DNA of 64,000 nt from Panacibacter microcysteis (lineage in GTDB: Bacteria > Bacteroidota > Bacteroidia > Chitinophagales > Chitinophagaceae), in contig NZ_JADWYR010000001.1 of the NCBI RefSeq assembly GCF_015831355.1, positions 1,364,001 to 1,428,000 on the forward strand. The letters are read 5' to 3'. The position numbers and the translations under genes were made by a program. The notes beneath the pieces were generated by a model. It saw only the letters and a program-made list of their open reading frames with translations, searched no databases and was not told the DNA's origin. Below, one piece after another: positions 9,213 to 19,381 of the stretch. Every line of letters starts with the position of its first letter. The stretch's first letter is position 1.

Positions 9213-9230
9213 CCCCGCATTGCTGCGGGG
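9213..9230 (-). terminator. gyrB rho-independent terminator
   Basis: CCCCGCA / TGCGGGG stem with a 4-nt loop, followed on the minus strand by TTTTTT. It lies 26 bp after the gyrB stop. Confidence 0.9.
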
Positions 9231-9255
9231 CTAGTATAAAAATTATGGTGTTTAT

Positions 9256-11274
<2,019 letters not shown>

Positions 11275-11425
11275 AGCATAAACAGGGGTTTTACAGCAGT
11301 GAAACATGCCAATTTTCCCACAATTTCGGGTGCATGTGCATAAGGTTTTTCTACTGCTTGCGTGGTAAAGATACCAGCGCAAACCGGCCCGGTGTTTAAG
11401 TAGTTAATTACACCGATTGATTCCT

Positions 11426-11433
11426 TATTTTTG
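11426..11433 (+). promoter_or_regulatory. Candidate -7 box for the sigma factor gene
   Basis: TATTTTTG ends 4 bp before the ATG at 11438. A transcript from it would be leaderless or nearly so. No convincing -33 motif. Confidence 0.4.
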
Positions 11434-11437
11434 AAAC

Positions 11438-11998
11438 ATGTCAGCTCAGCTAAACGCAACAAAATGGATAGATGAATACGGAGATATGCTTTATCGCTAT
11501 GCATTACCTCGTGTAAATGACGCGGATACAGCAAAAGACCTGGTGCAGGACACGTTCCTGGCAGCATGGCGCAACTACGACAATTTCAAAGGTGAAATCT
11601 CTGAAAAAAACTGGTTGTATGCCATTTTAAAAAACAAGATCATTGACCACTTTCGCAAAGCATCTGTAAGATTAACGGAAAGCCTGCCTTCTACCGCGGG
11701 TGAAGATGGCTTTTTCGATGACGTGCAGCATTGGACCGACGCCGCATCGCCAAGGGAATGGCAAAACAGCAGCGATACCGGTATAAACCGCAAAGATTTT
11801 TATAAAGTGCTGCAAAGCTGCAAGCAGAAGCTGAAAAAAATACAGGATATGGTGTTTACCATGAAATACATGGAGGGGATGGATAGTGAAGAAATTTGTA
11901 AGGCGCTTAATTTAACTGCGTCTAACTATTGGGTGCTCATGCACCGGGCTAAATTGCAGCTCAGGGCGTGTCTCGAAAAAAACTGGTTTACCAAATAG
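11438..11998 (+). CDS. ECF-type RNA polymerase sigma factor
   Basis: A 186-aa extracytoplasmic-function sigma factor. Region 2 (about residues 8-80) contains DAD-TAKDLVQDTFLAAWRN and NWLYAILKNKIIDHFRK. Region 4 (about 125-180) contains a C-terminal HTH ending in LTASNYWVLMHRAKLQLRACLE. The linker (about 85-120) is longer than usual. The stop is 8 bp before a small Cys-rich gene that looks like its zinc-type anti-sigma factor, so the two form a cotranscribed switch. Target genes are not evident from the window. Confidence 0.9.
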   Translation: MSAQLNATKWIDEYGDMLYRYALPRVNDADTAKDLVQDTFLAAWRNYDNFKGEISEKNWLYAILKNKIIDHFRKASVRLTESLPSTAGEDGFFDDVQHWTDAASPREWQNSSDTGINRKDFYKVLQSCKQKLKKIQDMVFTMKYMEGMDSEEICKALNLTASNYWVLMHRAKLQLRACLEKNWFTK

Positions 11999-12006
11999 TT
12001 TGAAAG

Positions 12007-12246
12007 ATGAAGTGGAAGATAACCTGTAAACAGGCAACCATATTAATTTCCAAAAAAGAAGAAGGGCGACTGTCTTTGCTGCAACGCATACAGCTGTACC
12101 AACACCTCTGGATCTGTTCTTTATGCAGGCTTTTTCAAAAGCAAAGTGGCCTGCTGGCCCGCGAAGCTGCGTCAATGGAAGCCGAAGATGCCGAGCTTAC
12201 CCCGCAGGAAAAAGCAACTATGGTGCAGAGAATAACCGGTGAGTAA
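12007..12246 (+). CDS. Small putative zinc-type anti-sigma factor
   Basis: A 79-aa protein directly downstream of the ECF sigma gene. It carries C-x-n-HLWICSLC (His-x3-Cys-x2-Cys plus an early Cys near residue 7), the metal-binding pattern of ZAS-type anti-sigma domains. There is no transmembrane helix after it, so it would be a soluble cytoplasmic regulator rather than an envelope sensor; a redox or metal signal is possible (inference). The C-terminus is acidic. The assignment rests on the motif plus operon position. Confidence 0.75.
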   Translation: MKWKITCKQATILISKKEEGRLSLLQRIQLYQHLWICSLCRLFQKQSGLLAREAASMEAEDAELTPQEKATMVQRITGE

Positions 12247-12256
12247 GCGTTATGAA

Positions 12257-12326
12257 CCGGGCTGCATTGCTACTATTATACATCGTTGCGTCGCACTCTT
12301 GTACTGCAGCACTTTATACGGCAACG
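12257..12326 (+). repeat. Intergenic modular repeat, copy 5 (type A core)
   Basis: Core GTTGCGTCGCACTCTTGTAC at 12285-12304. CCGGGC begins at 12257 with a tactattatacatc left arm. GCAACG at 12321-12326 lies 16 bp after the core and can pair with CGTTGC at the core start. It sits between converging genes. Confidence 0.88.
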
Positions 12327-12406
12327 CACAGCATTCCTTTTTTTCAACAATTCCCCAGGCTGGTGTAAGAGCTTTTCCGGTACAAATAATACAAACACCA
12401 AAACAA

Positions 12407-13186
12407 TTAGTCTTTCAGTTCTATCCATACAGGAGCATGATCGCTGGTTTTTTCCCAGCCACGTACATGCTTATCTACGCCTGCTGCTACCAGTTTGTTT
12501 GTAAGCTTTTTACTTAAGAGAAAGTGGTCTATGCGCAAACCGGCATTCCGGCCATATGCATCGCGGAAATAATCCCAGAAAGTATAAATGACGTCTTTCG
12601 GGTAAAGTGTCCGTATGGCGTCTGTCCAGCCCTGGTCGAGCAGCTTTTGAAACGCGGCCCTGGTTTCGGGCCTGAACAATGCATCATCTACCCAGCGCTC
12701 GGGTTTGTATACGTCCATTTCGGTGGGCATTACGTTGTAATCGCCGGTTAAAACAACAGGCTTGCCGGATGCATACAGCTCACCTGCATGTTTGATAAAT
12801 CTTTCGAACCAGCTTAGTTTATAATCGAATTTTGGCCCCGGTGCAGGGTTGCCGTTTGGTAAGTACAAACACCCGATGGTAAGCTCATTTACCTGTGCCT
12901 CTATGTAGCGGCTGTGCAGGTCTTCGGGATCGCCGGGCAGTACCCTTGTTATTTCTGTTGCAATGGTATTGCGTGTAAGTATGGCTACACCGTTCCAGCT
13001 TTTCTGACCGTGCCACAACGCGTTGTAGCCGGCTGCTGTTATGGCTTCTTCCGGAAATTTTTCCTGCGGTGCTTTCAGCTCCTGCAAGCAGGCCACATCG
13101 GGCTGTGTTTCGTTGAGCCAGCGTAAGAGCACCGGCAACCTGCCATTGATGCCGTTTACGTTGTAGGTAGCAATTTTCATCTGCAA
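12407..13186 (-). CDS. Exodeoxyribonuclease III / AP endonuclease
   Basis: A 259-aa member of the ExoIII/Ape1 endonuclease-exonuclease-phosphatase fold, acting in base-excision repair at abasic sites. Conserved segments run in order: MKIATYNVNGI at the N-terminus (metal-site Asn), CLQELKAPQEKFP (catalytic Glu), LTGDYNVMPTEMD (Asp/Asn pair), FWDYFRDAYGRNAGLRIDHFLLS and the final SDHAPVWIEL (Asp-His). Length is standard. The second codon gives the canonical MKIATYNVNG; the upstream MQ may be part of the real start. Monocistronic. Confidence 0.92.
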   Translation of the reverse strand: MQMKIATYNVNGINGRLPVLLRWLNETQPDVACLQELKAPQEKFPEEAITAAGYNALWHGQKSWNGVAILTRNTIATEITRVLPGDPEDLHSRYIEAQVNELTIGCLYLPNGNPAPGPKFDYKLSWFERFIKHAGELYASGKPVVLTGDYNVMPTEMDVYKPERWVDDALFRPETRAAFQKLLDQGWTDAIRTLYPKDVIYTFWDYFRDAYGRNAGLRIDHFLLSKKLTNKLVAAGVDKHVRGWEKTSDHAPVWIELKD

Positions 13187-13263
13187 AATCGTTTAAGATG
13201 CAAATAAAGGTAAGGCTTGCTTCGCTTCAATCTTCGCTTTTGGCCAATATGTTTCCGAACCCT

Positions 13264-13308
13264 GAAGTGAGTGACACAACAGGCGATGCCACAGCGTACA
13301 AAAGCCGG
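13264..13308 (-). repeat. Intergenic modular repeat, copy 6 (type B core, shortened)
   Basis: GTTGTGTCACTCACTT on the minus strand at 13265-13280, then CAGGG replaces the GTAC end. The GCCGG motif at 13304-13308 lies 23 bp from the core, with the tggcatcgcct arm. Confidence 0.8.
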
Positions 13309-13319
13309 TTCAACAATCA

Positions 13320-14009
13320 TTATTGGAACACACTGTCATCTACACCTTTGTTGATGGTGTATGAACTGTAGGTTATTTCTACCCTGCCTTTTTTGTTTTT
13401 CAGTTTATCGGGCGTATTGCTTTTTTCACCTTCATCAAACTCCAGCGTTACACCTTTGGGCAGTTTGTAATCTTTGGTATTGAAGCTGAACACAACCTTA
13501 TCGGGCAAACCGTAAGTGCTGTATTTGCCATAAGTTAACGTAATCTCGTATGTACCGTTGTCTTTTGTGGTGGTTACTGCTTTGCGCACGAGCAGGTTTG
13601 CTTCGTCTATGTACAAGGTGGAAAGTACGATATCGCTGCTTTCATCTGATGGCAATAGTTTTACCACTTTTGTTTTAATGCCGTCTACCACCGACTCACC
13701 TGCAGCGAGTGCCACGAAGTTGTTGATGGCAATCATGCTGCCGGTATTTACACTTACGCCGCCTTTAGGCAAAATGGAGATACCGCCTTCTTTCTTTAGT
13801 TTAAATTTATCGGGCTTTTTGTAATATACTTTTACCTTACCGGCAGGTGCTTTTATAAATGTTACGTCTGTTTTTAAAACACCTTCTGCGGTGTAATTAT
13901 TTACCTGGTCAAGCTTTGCCTTTACTTTATTGATAAGGGCCGTCATATCCTGCGCGCCTGCAGCAGCAGCGCATATAATGAAAGAGAAGAACAACAGTGT
14001 TTTTTTCAT
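13320..14009 (-). CDS. LolA-like outer membrane lipoprotein-sorting protein
   Basis: A 229-aa secreted protein. The signal peptide (about 1-19) ends in AAAGAQD. A LolA/LolB-like half-barrel fold follows, suggested by FIKAPAGKVKVYYKKPDKFKLK and the alternating beta pattern through residue 220. It lies 12 bp after an ABC-2 permease gene and probably belongs to that operon, so it may act as a periplasmic carrier or lipid-binding partner. It lacks the length and context of housekeeping lolA, so a dedicated role is more likely (inference). Confidence 0.75.
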   Translation of the reverse strand: MKKTLLFFSFIICAAAAGAQDMTALINKVKAKLDQVNNYTAEGVLKTDVTFIKAPAGKVKVYYKKPDKFKLKKEGGISILPKGGVSVNTGSMIAINNFVALAAGESVVDGIKTKVVKLLPSDESSDIVLSTLYIDEANLLVRKAVTTTKDNGTYEITLTYGKYSTYGLPDKVVFSFNTKDYKLPKGVTLEFDEGEKSNTPDKLKNKKGRVEITYSSYTINKGVDDSVFQ

Positions 14010-14021
14010 AAGATCTTTCGT

Positions 14022-14897
14022 TTAACTAAGCACATCTTTTTTCCTGAAAATGACAATGGCGGCGCCAACAAACAACACGACATGGCCAATAAGCATGGCA
14101 ACCGATCCTGTAATGCGCTGCGGATTTTGCAGGCTTCCTTTTATTACCTCGTTCTGGTCGTTTACCTGCTCATCAAACAACTCTTTCCAGTTTACCATAT
14201 GTGTTGTAAAAAGGTACGGTTGTATCTTTTGAAAGAGCGGAATACTCATGGTACTTAATATGGTAAATACCACAATAATGCTCATGGTTGTAATAATAGG
14301 GCCGATAGAGTTTTCCGCAAAAATGGACAGCAGGAAACCCAGCGCAGTTACGGTAAGCATGGCAAGAAAGGCAAAACAAAATGCATAAGCGTAGCGCCAG
14401 AACACATCGTCTTCTGATATCTGAACCACATACGATGTTTTTTGAATGAGCAGATCATCTGTACCAAACAACCATGTACTTACACCCAGTGCCAGGAAGG
14501 CTATCCACAACAACAGAATGAGCGTGTAAATGGCAGAAGCAAAAAATTTTGCCAGCATAAAATTGCTCTTGCTTATGGGCTTCGTCAGCAACAGCCGTAA
14601 CGTTCCCATATTTGCTTCGCCGGAGATCATGTCTGCCGCAACCAGGGCTATTAATAACGGCACATGCACCAGCAATAACTGCAAAATGACATAACAAACA
14701 AGGTAACCATTGAGTATTTTGCCGTCGAACTCAAAAGTGTCTTTCAGCCCGCTCATTACAAAATCAACGTAGGCTTCACCATCCATTTTGAGGCCAAGCT
14801 GTATAATACCTATTAAAGCTGTAATGGCAGCAAAAGAGATATACGTTCTCGGCCGTCTGAATATTTTATAAAGTTCAATCTGTAAAAGCTGCCACAT
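14022..14897 (-). CDS. ABC-2 type transporter permease
   Basis: A 291-aa integral membrane protein with six predicted helices: about 20-38, 65-88, 110-140, 165-190, 200-225 and 265-285. The conserved EANMGTLRLLLTKPISKSNFMLAKF segment near residues 95-115 is typical of ABC2_membrane/NosY-like permeases. It overlaps the 3' end of the upstream ATPase gene by 23 bp, showing translational coupling. The LolA-like gene follows 12 bp later. Substrate unknown; families of this type export drugs, lipids or small hydrophobic compounds. Confidence 0.88.
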   Translation of the reverse strand: MWQLLQIELYKIFRRPRTYISFAAITALIGIIQLGLKMDGEAYVDFVMSGLKDTFEFDGKILNGYLVCYVILQLLLVHVPLLIALVAADMISGEANMGTLRLLLTKPISKSNFMLAKFFASAIYTLILLLWIAFLALGVSTWLFGTDDLLIQKTSYVVQISEDDVFWRYAYAFCFAFLAMLTVTALGFLLSIFAENSIGPIITTMSIIVVFTILSTMSIPLFQKIQPYLFTTHMVNWKELFDEQVNDQNEVIKGSLQNPQRITGSVAMLIGHVVLFVGAAIVIFRKKDVLS

Positions 14898-15810
14898 ATT
14901 GTTTTCCTGATGTTACCTGTAAAAAGAAATCTTCGAGTGTATGCCTTGGCTGCAGAGAGAGCACATCAATATTGCGGGTCACCAGCCAGCGATGCAGTTC
15001 CGGCAGTTGTGCCTTTTGTGTTTTAAGCAACAATGTATGGCTACGACGTGGTTGTAGTGCCGCTGCCCAGCCACTTTCCTGTAACTGGTGTAAAGCTGCT
15101 TCATTATCCATCGTATCCAGTTCCACAATAAGCTGCGAAGGATCAAACAAATCTGCCGCTGCACCTTCCACCAGTTTTTTTCCTTTATCTATAATGAGTA
15201 ATCTAGTTGCCACCTGTTCAATTTCGCTCAGCAGGTGAGACGATACCAATACAGTTTTTTTCATTTCGCGGCTGAGGTGCAAAATAAGGTTGCGTATGTC
15301 TGCAATACCCTGGGGGTCAAGCCCATTGGTAGGTTCGTCGAGAATAATAAGTCTGGGGTCGTGTACCAGCGCTACACCAATACCCAGCCGTTGCTTCATA
15401 CCCTGAGAAAAAGTTTTCACCTTATCATGTGCCCGTTCTGCAAGACCCACCATTTCCAGTTGCCGCATCAGGCTGTTGTATGTATATTTTATACCGCTCA
15501 GTTTGGCAAACAGTTTCAGGTTCTCGTAGGCTGACAAATATTTATACAGGTCGGGCTTTTCTATCACTGCGCCCACCTGCTTTAAAATTTTGTTCCTGTC
15601 GTGCTGCAGGTTATATCCAAACATTTCTATGTTGCCGGCGGTAGGCGTAATAAGTGTAAGCAGCATACGGATGGTGGTAGACTTACCGGCACCGTTCTGC
15701 CCCAGAAAACCATACACATCACCTTCGTGTACAGTGAATGAAAGATCACTAACGGCGGTTAAATTTCTAAAATGCTTTGTAAGTGAAGTTACTTTTACGA
15801 TCTCCTGCAT
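14875..15810 (-). CDS. ABC transporter ATP-binding protein
   Basis: A 311-aa ATPase for the overlapping ABC-2 permease. Walker A GQNGAGKST (near residue 38), signature TFSQGMKQRLGIG (a common SQG variant), Walker B LIILDEPTNGLDP and the H-loop SSHLLSEIE are all present. The C-terminal about 90 residues form a regulatory tail seen in NodI/CcmA-type exporters. A perfect -7 box (TAACTTTG) lies on the minus strand at 15827-15834, placing the promoter for the three-gene operon here. Confidence 0.92.
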   Translation of the reverse strand: MQEIVKVTSLTKHFRNLTAVSDLSFTVHEGDVYGFLGQNGAGKSTTIRMLLTLITPTAGNIEMFGYNLQHDRNKILKQVGAVIEKPDLYKYLSAYENLKLFAKLSGIKYTYNSLMRQLEMVGLAERAHDKVKTFSQGMKQRLGIGVALVHDPRLIILDEPTNGLDPQGIADIRNLILHLSREMKKTVLVSSHLLSEIEQVATRLLIIDKGKKLVEGAAADLFDPSQLIVELDTMDNEAALHQLQESGWAAALQPRRSHTLLLKTQKAQLPELHRWLVTRNIDVLSLQPRHTLEDFFLQVTSGKQYVAAFTD

Positions 15811-15826
15811 TATGCGTTATATAACA

Positions 15827-15834
15827 CAAAGTTA
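15827..15834 (-). promoter_or_regulatory. Candidate -7 promoter box for the ABC-2/LolA-like operon
   Basis: TAACTTTG on the minus strand, a perfect TAnnTTTG match, 16 bp before the ATPase start. No clear -33 motif. Confidence 0.5.
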
Positions 15835-15915
15835 GCCGCTATGTTTAGTTGCTTGTAAGATTTAACCGGCTCTTAATTCAGAAGATTATCAAAAAATTGA
15901 ATGCGCAGCTTTGTA

Positions 15916-16494
15916 TCAGGCAAACTTTATTGGCAGTACCACTTTTACAGTATCCCACATAATAACAAGGTTGGTGCCTGCTTTTGCATCTTCAAAGTAC
16001 ATGGTAAAGGCTTCAATAACCTTACTGGTGTCTTCAACCGGTACATTTACCCTTACCACATCCTTTTTAGGATTATAATACAGGCCCCATACATCTTTTT
16101 CATTGTTGAGTATAATGGTCCAGCTTTTTTCATTGCAAATGGCATACAGGCTATACTTTCCCTTAGCAATGGTTTTACCGTTTATGGTTACATTTTTGAA
16201 AAACTCCACCTCGGTAGCCTCATTGGCACCCAGTCTCCATACAGCGCCATAGGTAATGATGCCACCAAAAATGTCCCTGCCTGCTTTTTGTGGCCGGCTG
16301 TACAGCACACGGCAGTTGGGTTGCTGTGTTGTAACCTTGCCATTCATTTTTAAAATCGGGTAGTTCTGTGGCGAGTAGTTCATGTCCATCGGGCTTTTGT
16401 CCATATCAGTAGGCTGCACCTGGGCAGTTCCGCAACAGGCAATCAATACAAAAAAGGCAACCAGGGTATTTTTCATGCTGAGTTTTTTATGCAT
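15916..16494 (-). CDS. DUF2911 family secreted protein
   Basis: A 192-aa protein with a signal peptide (CCGTAQ end). The DUF2911 pattern is RDIFGGIITYGAVWRLGANEATEVEFFKNVTINGK, then KGKYSLYAI and a WTIILN segment. The family is widespread in Bacteroidetes; its function is unknown and the fold is predicted all-beta. The start may be the ATG at 16479 (MKNTLVAF), which gives a cleaner signal peptide than the upstream MHKKLS. Monocistronic. No catalytic residues can be named. Confidence 0.85.
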   Translation of the reverse strand: MHKKLSMKNTLVAFFVLIACCGTAQVQPTDMDKSPMDMNYSPQNYPILKMNGKVTTQQPNCRVLYSRPQKAGRDIFGGIITYGAVWRLGANEATEVEFFKNVTINGKTIAKGKYSLYAICNEKSWTIILNNEKDVWGLYYNPKKDVVRVNVPVEDTSKVIEAFTMYFEDAKAGTNLVIMWDTVKVVLPIKFA

Positions 16495-16624
16495 ACAGTT
16501 TAACCTGTTTTATTCAGTAAAGTTTAATGGCCGCAAATATCGAACACGAAATTTATTTTCAAACGGCTTACGGGTTTTAGTCAAAATTTTATGGAATGAG
16601 CACCTGTGCTGCTATGAAGCTTCT

Positions 16625-16680
16625 GTTGTGTCACTCACTTGTACGCCTTAGGCTATACTCAGCAAACGCGGAGACCGCAG
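16625..16680 (+). repeat. Intergenic modular repeat, copy 7 (type B core)
   Basis: Core GTTGTGTCACTCACTTGTAC at 16625-16644. The right arm is GCAAACGCGGAGACCGCAG at 16662-16680, 17 bp after the core. The left arm is diverged and has no CCGGC at the usual distance. Confidence 0.85.
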
Positions 16681-16695
16681 CAAAGAGATATTGCA

Positions 16696-17292
16696 TCAGC
16701 TGTCTTTTTTCAGTAATTCCAGTTGTGCCGCTGTATACGCATACACTGCGGGAAAGAAATCGTTATAACACTCTCTGAAAGCTTCATATTGTTTTTCAAA
16801 AACGTTGTATACAGCAGGTGTGTGTTCAAGATATTTTGCCCGGCGAAAGACCCCGCCAAAACTGCTCTCTATACCGCTTAACGTGCGGTAATTGTACAAC
16901 CAGTTCTGTTGTTTCATGTATGGCAGCATACCCCTGAACCTTTCGGGCAGCAGATCATAAGCAGCGTAAAGCGCTTCGTAGGTGCGGTGCGCAAATGCAT
17001 TGAGGCTCTCATCTGTAAACCTTTGTACATCGGTAGCCAGAAAATGATCATACACAACATCCGCAAAAGCACCGGCATAAGCACCCACTACCGGCTTCAA
17101 AAGCGCAGCCGCCTGTTTTGTTGCCGGGTGCGCATCAGTAAACGTGTCAATATTCCTGTGCAGCATAATGCCGGTTTGTACAGCAGGCGGGTATTCAAAT
17201 TTTCTTTTCCCCTTCACGTAGTCGCTTATCATATTGCCGATCAAAATGTCGGTTTGCCCGAAAGAAAGGTATGCATGTGCCAGGTAGTTCAT
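16696..17292 (-). CDS. Acyl carrier protein phosphodiesterase-like (AcpH/DUF479) protein
   Basis: A 198-aa HD-like hydrolase family known for removing 4'-phosphopantetheine from ACP. Canonical features are MNYLAHAYLS at the start, GNMISDYVKG (near 20-30), MLHRNIDTFTDAHP (near 48-60) and FADVVYDHFLA (near 85). The longer open frame to 17442 is rejected: the family always begins with MNYLAHA, so the ATG at 17290-17292 is the start. Cytosolic. In Bacteroidetes the physiological substrate is not firmly established. Confidence 0.87.
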   Translation of the reverse strand: MNYLAHAYLSFGQTDILIGNMISDYVKGKRKFEYPPAVQTGIMLHRNIDTFTDAHPATKQAAALLKPVVGAYAGAFADVVYDHFLATDVQRFTDESLNAFAHRTYEALYAAYDLLPERFRGMLPYMKQQNWLYNYRTLSGIESSFGGVFRRAKYLEHTPAVYNVFEKQYEAFRECYNDFFPAVYAYTAAQLELLKKDS

Positions 17293-17606
17293 CGAAATAA
17301 ATTGCGCAAGCCCGTTTGTTTTTGCCTGTTGTTTTGAAAATAAATGCATTTCGTGTAACAGCATGTATTTTAACTGTGTATTTACAAACTTTACCATTTT
17401 CTTAAGAGTAATCATCAAATGCAGCCGCAGCAAGCGTTTCAAAGAAATAGCCTGCCATTTTAACTACACGGCTTTTACCGCTTGTAGCAATCAACTACGA
17501 AAAGCTTCTTATTTATCACAATCTGCTTGTACTGTGTGCTTTAAGCAACGAGATTTGATCTATCAATAAAAACAAAACACCTGGATACTATTAAATCAAA
17601 AAATGA
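17293..17606. other. Divergent intergenic region with a possible degenerate repeat
   Basis: These 314 bp lie between the AcpH-like and PepSY-like genes. At about 17522-17550, CTTGTACTGTGTGC followed by GCAACGAG resembles the core end and right arm of the intergenic repeat family, but the GTTGYGTC half is unrecognisable. No further gene or terminator is seen. Confidence 0.4.
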
Positions 17607-18092
17607 ATGACCATGAAACCACAAATCAATTTGCTTGCTGATAAAGTAAAAAGACTTTTAAGCAGAAAAGGAATCGTTGTATTACTCGCCGCCACGCTGG
17701 TAACCAGCAGTGCTTTCGCAGGGGTGGAGGACAATAAAGAAAAAGCGATCAAAAACCTGAGAGAAGAATTTGCATCAGCAAAAGATGTACAATGGAAGGT
17801 TACTGAAAATTATTTGAAGGCAAGTTTCAACTGGAACAACCAGCAACTGGAGGTTTTTTACAACTACGAAGGAGAGATGATTGCCAAATCCCGCCATATT
17901 GAGCCCACAAGCCTGCCGCTGGATGCACAACAGACCATTACCAAAAAATATCCGGGCTACAGGTCTGATGAAACAGTAGAATACGATGGTATAGAGGGTG
18001 ATCATTACTTTTATACATCGCTGGTAAAAGACAATACCAAAATCCTGCTGCAGATTACTACGCAGGGAGATGTGAGCGTGTACAGAAAATAG
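17607..18092 (+). CDS. PepSY-like (DUF2874) secreted protein
   Basis: A 161-aa exported protein. It has an unusually long N-terminal region before the hydrophobic signal core (about residues 23-38, ending SSAFAGVED). Two PepSY-like repeats follow: about 50-90 with AKDVQWKVTENYLKASFNWNNQ, and about 105-160 with IEGDHYFYTSLVKDNTKILLQI. This family is common in Bacteroidetes and is often described as a putative beta-lactamase-inhibitor-like fold; function is unknown. Two start codons two residues apart (MTM) are possible. A terminator follows at 18112-18137. Confidence 0.8.
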   Translation: MTMKPQINLLADKVKRLLSRKGIVVLLAATLVTSSAFAGVEDNKEKAIKNLREEFASAKDVQWKVTENYLKASFNWNNQQLEVFYNYEGEMIAKSRHIEPTSLPLDAQQTITKKYPGYRSDETVEYDGIEGDHYFYTSLVKDNTKILLQITTQGDVSVYRK

Positions 18093-18111
18093 CCGTGTGT
18101 ACTTACAACAT

Positions 18112-18137
18112 AAAAAGGCCGCAAATGCGGCCTTTTT
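18112..18137. terminator. Bidirectional terminator
   Basis: Perfect 12-bp stem AAAAAGGCCGCA / TGCGGCCTTTTT with a 2-nt loop, between converging genes. Confidence 0.9.
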
Positions 18138-18186
18138 ATGTTGTATATCACCAGCGCACGACACGCCAGGTTTTTACAAATGAATG

Positions 18187-19371
18187 TTATTTGGTAAGGT
18201 CGATGTAATGTTTAATGCTGTACCTGTTCACCAGCCACAACACGAATAAGATAAGTGTTCCAGCCAGGAGCGTTGCCAATGAAATAAAGGGGCTGATATA
18301 AATACTTTGCCCTGAAAGAAATTTGCGCAGGAAAAATTGCAACACCGCCAGCACGATTAATACCACGGCTACAATAACAATATTGGGAGGAAAGAACTGT
18401 TTCATCAAAAAACGTTGCAATTGTTTTGGTGCTGCACCAAGGGTTACGAGCAGTGTAATCTCTTCTTTGCATGAGGCTACGGTAAGTTGTATAAACAGTA
18501 CAAAAATAAGCAGTGCAAACAGTAGCATGGTAGCACCGGTTATCCATGAAATATTTACCACCAGGTCAACTATCTGCCTGTATTTACTGAATCTTGTTTT
18601 ATCGGCATCTGTTGTTAGCCCATGAGTGCTGAGGTAATTTACCAGTTGCGGGTTGCCGGGATCTTTTGTTCTTATCACCACTCTTGATGGTGCTGTATTC
18701 TCATTGTCGCCAAATTGTTTATTGGCCCATTCCATAAAAGGTTGCGGTACAAGAACAGAAGAAATACGATCGCTGAAACCTACCACTTTGCCATAATATA
18801 CCTGCCTGCCAAGCGGTGTTTTAATGCGTATTTCTATGGGCAGGCTTTTTACCAGTTCCTGCGTTAATTGCGGCATATCCTGCGAGGTGGCAAAACCAAA
18901 ATTGTACATGTCTAAAAACATGTTGGGCACAATCATGGGGATAAAATTGCTGTTGGCATCCCACTTCCAGTCTGCGCTCTGCACGTCTATAAATTCATCG
19001 GGTACGCTTTCGAAGAAAATATCTGAATAAAAGGGAATATTGTCACTTACACTTTGTGCGCCTACTTTAAAACGGCTGGGTGTAAGTATGCCGATAGCAT
19101 CTGTGAAAGGCTGTTTTTTTAAATCCTCAATCTCAGCAGGTGTAAGGTTGGTGGCGCCTACAGTTTTATCGGTAAGTTTTTTATTGATCACTAAAAAATT
19201 GGCAATACTGTCCTGGTTTGTTTTGCTGTGCAGCAGATCGTTGTAGTTTGCCTGCAACTGTACCGCGGAAAGAATAAGCAGCAATGCCACCGATAGCCCG
19301 ATTATTGCCAGCACAAATTTTGTGCGGCCGCTGCTTGCTTTAATCAGTTTTTTTAGAAGGCCGTTTAACAT
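18187..19371 (-). CDS. FtsX-like ABC transporter permease
   Basis: A 394-aa inner membrane protein. It has one N-terminal helix (about 18-42), a periplasmic MacB-PCD-like domain (about 45-265) and three C-terminal helices (about 270-295, 320-345, 358-380). The FtsX-type coupling segment LVTLGAAPKQLQRFLMKQ lies near residue 315. This four-helix topology is that of MacB/LolCE-type mechanotransmitters rather than channel-forming importers. It follows its ATPase gene by 10 bp. The cargo is unknown; lipoprotein release or cell-envelope signalling are family precedents. Confidence 0.87.
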   Translation of the reverse strand: MLNGLLKKLIKASSGRTKFVLAIIGLSVALLLILSAVQLQANYNDLLHSKTNQDSIANFLVINKKLTDKTVGATNLTPAEIEDLKKQPFTDAIGILTPSRFKVGAQSVSDNIPFYSDIFFESVPDEFIDVQSADWKWDANSNFIPMIVPNMFLDMYNFGFATSQDMPQLTQELVKSLPIEIRIKTPLGRQVYYGKVVGFSDRISSVLVPQPFMEWANKQFGDNENTAPSRVVIRTKDPGNPQLVNYLSTHGLTTDADKTRFSKYRQIVDLVVNISWITGATMLLFALLIFVLFIQLTVASCKEEITLLVTLGAAPKQLQRFLMKQFFPPNIVIVAVVLIVLAVLQFFLRKFLSGQSIYISPFISLATLLAGTLILFVLWLVNRYSIKHYIDLTK

Positions 19372-19381
19372 GATAGTTGTG

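Larger units (their letters stand above)
8912..9255. other. Intergenic region between the small gene and gyrB
   Basis: These 344 bp hold the leader of the 68-aa gene, one intergenic repeat (9109-9195) and the gyrB terminator (9213-9230). No further gene is visible. Confidence 0.6.

Noticed and set aside
17293-17442. Longer start for the AcpH-like gene
   Set aside because: The extra 50 residues have no family match; the canonical MNYLAHA start is at 17292.
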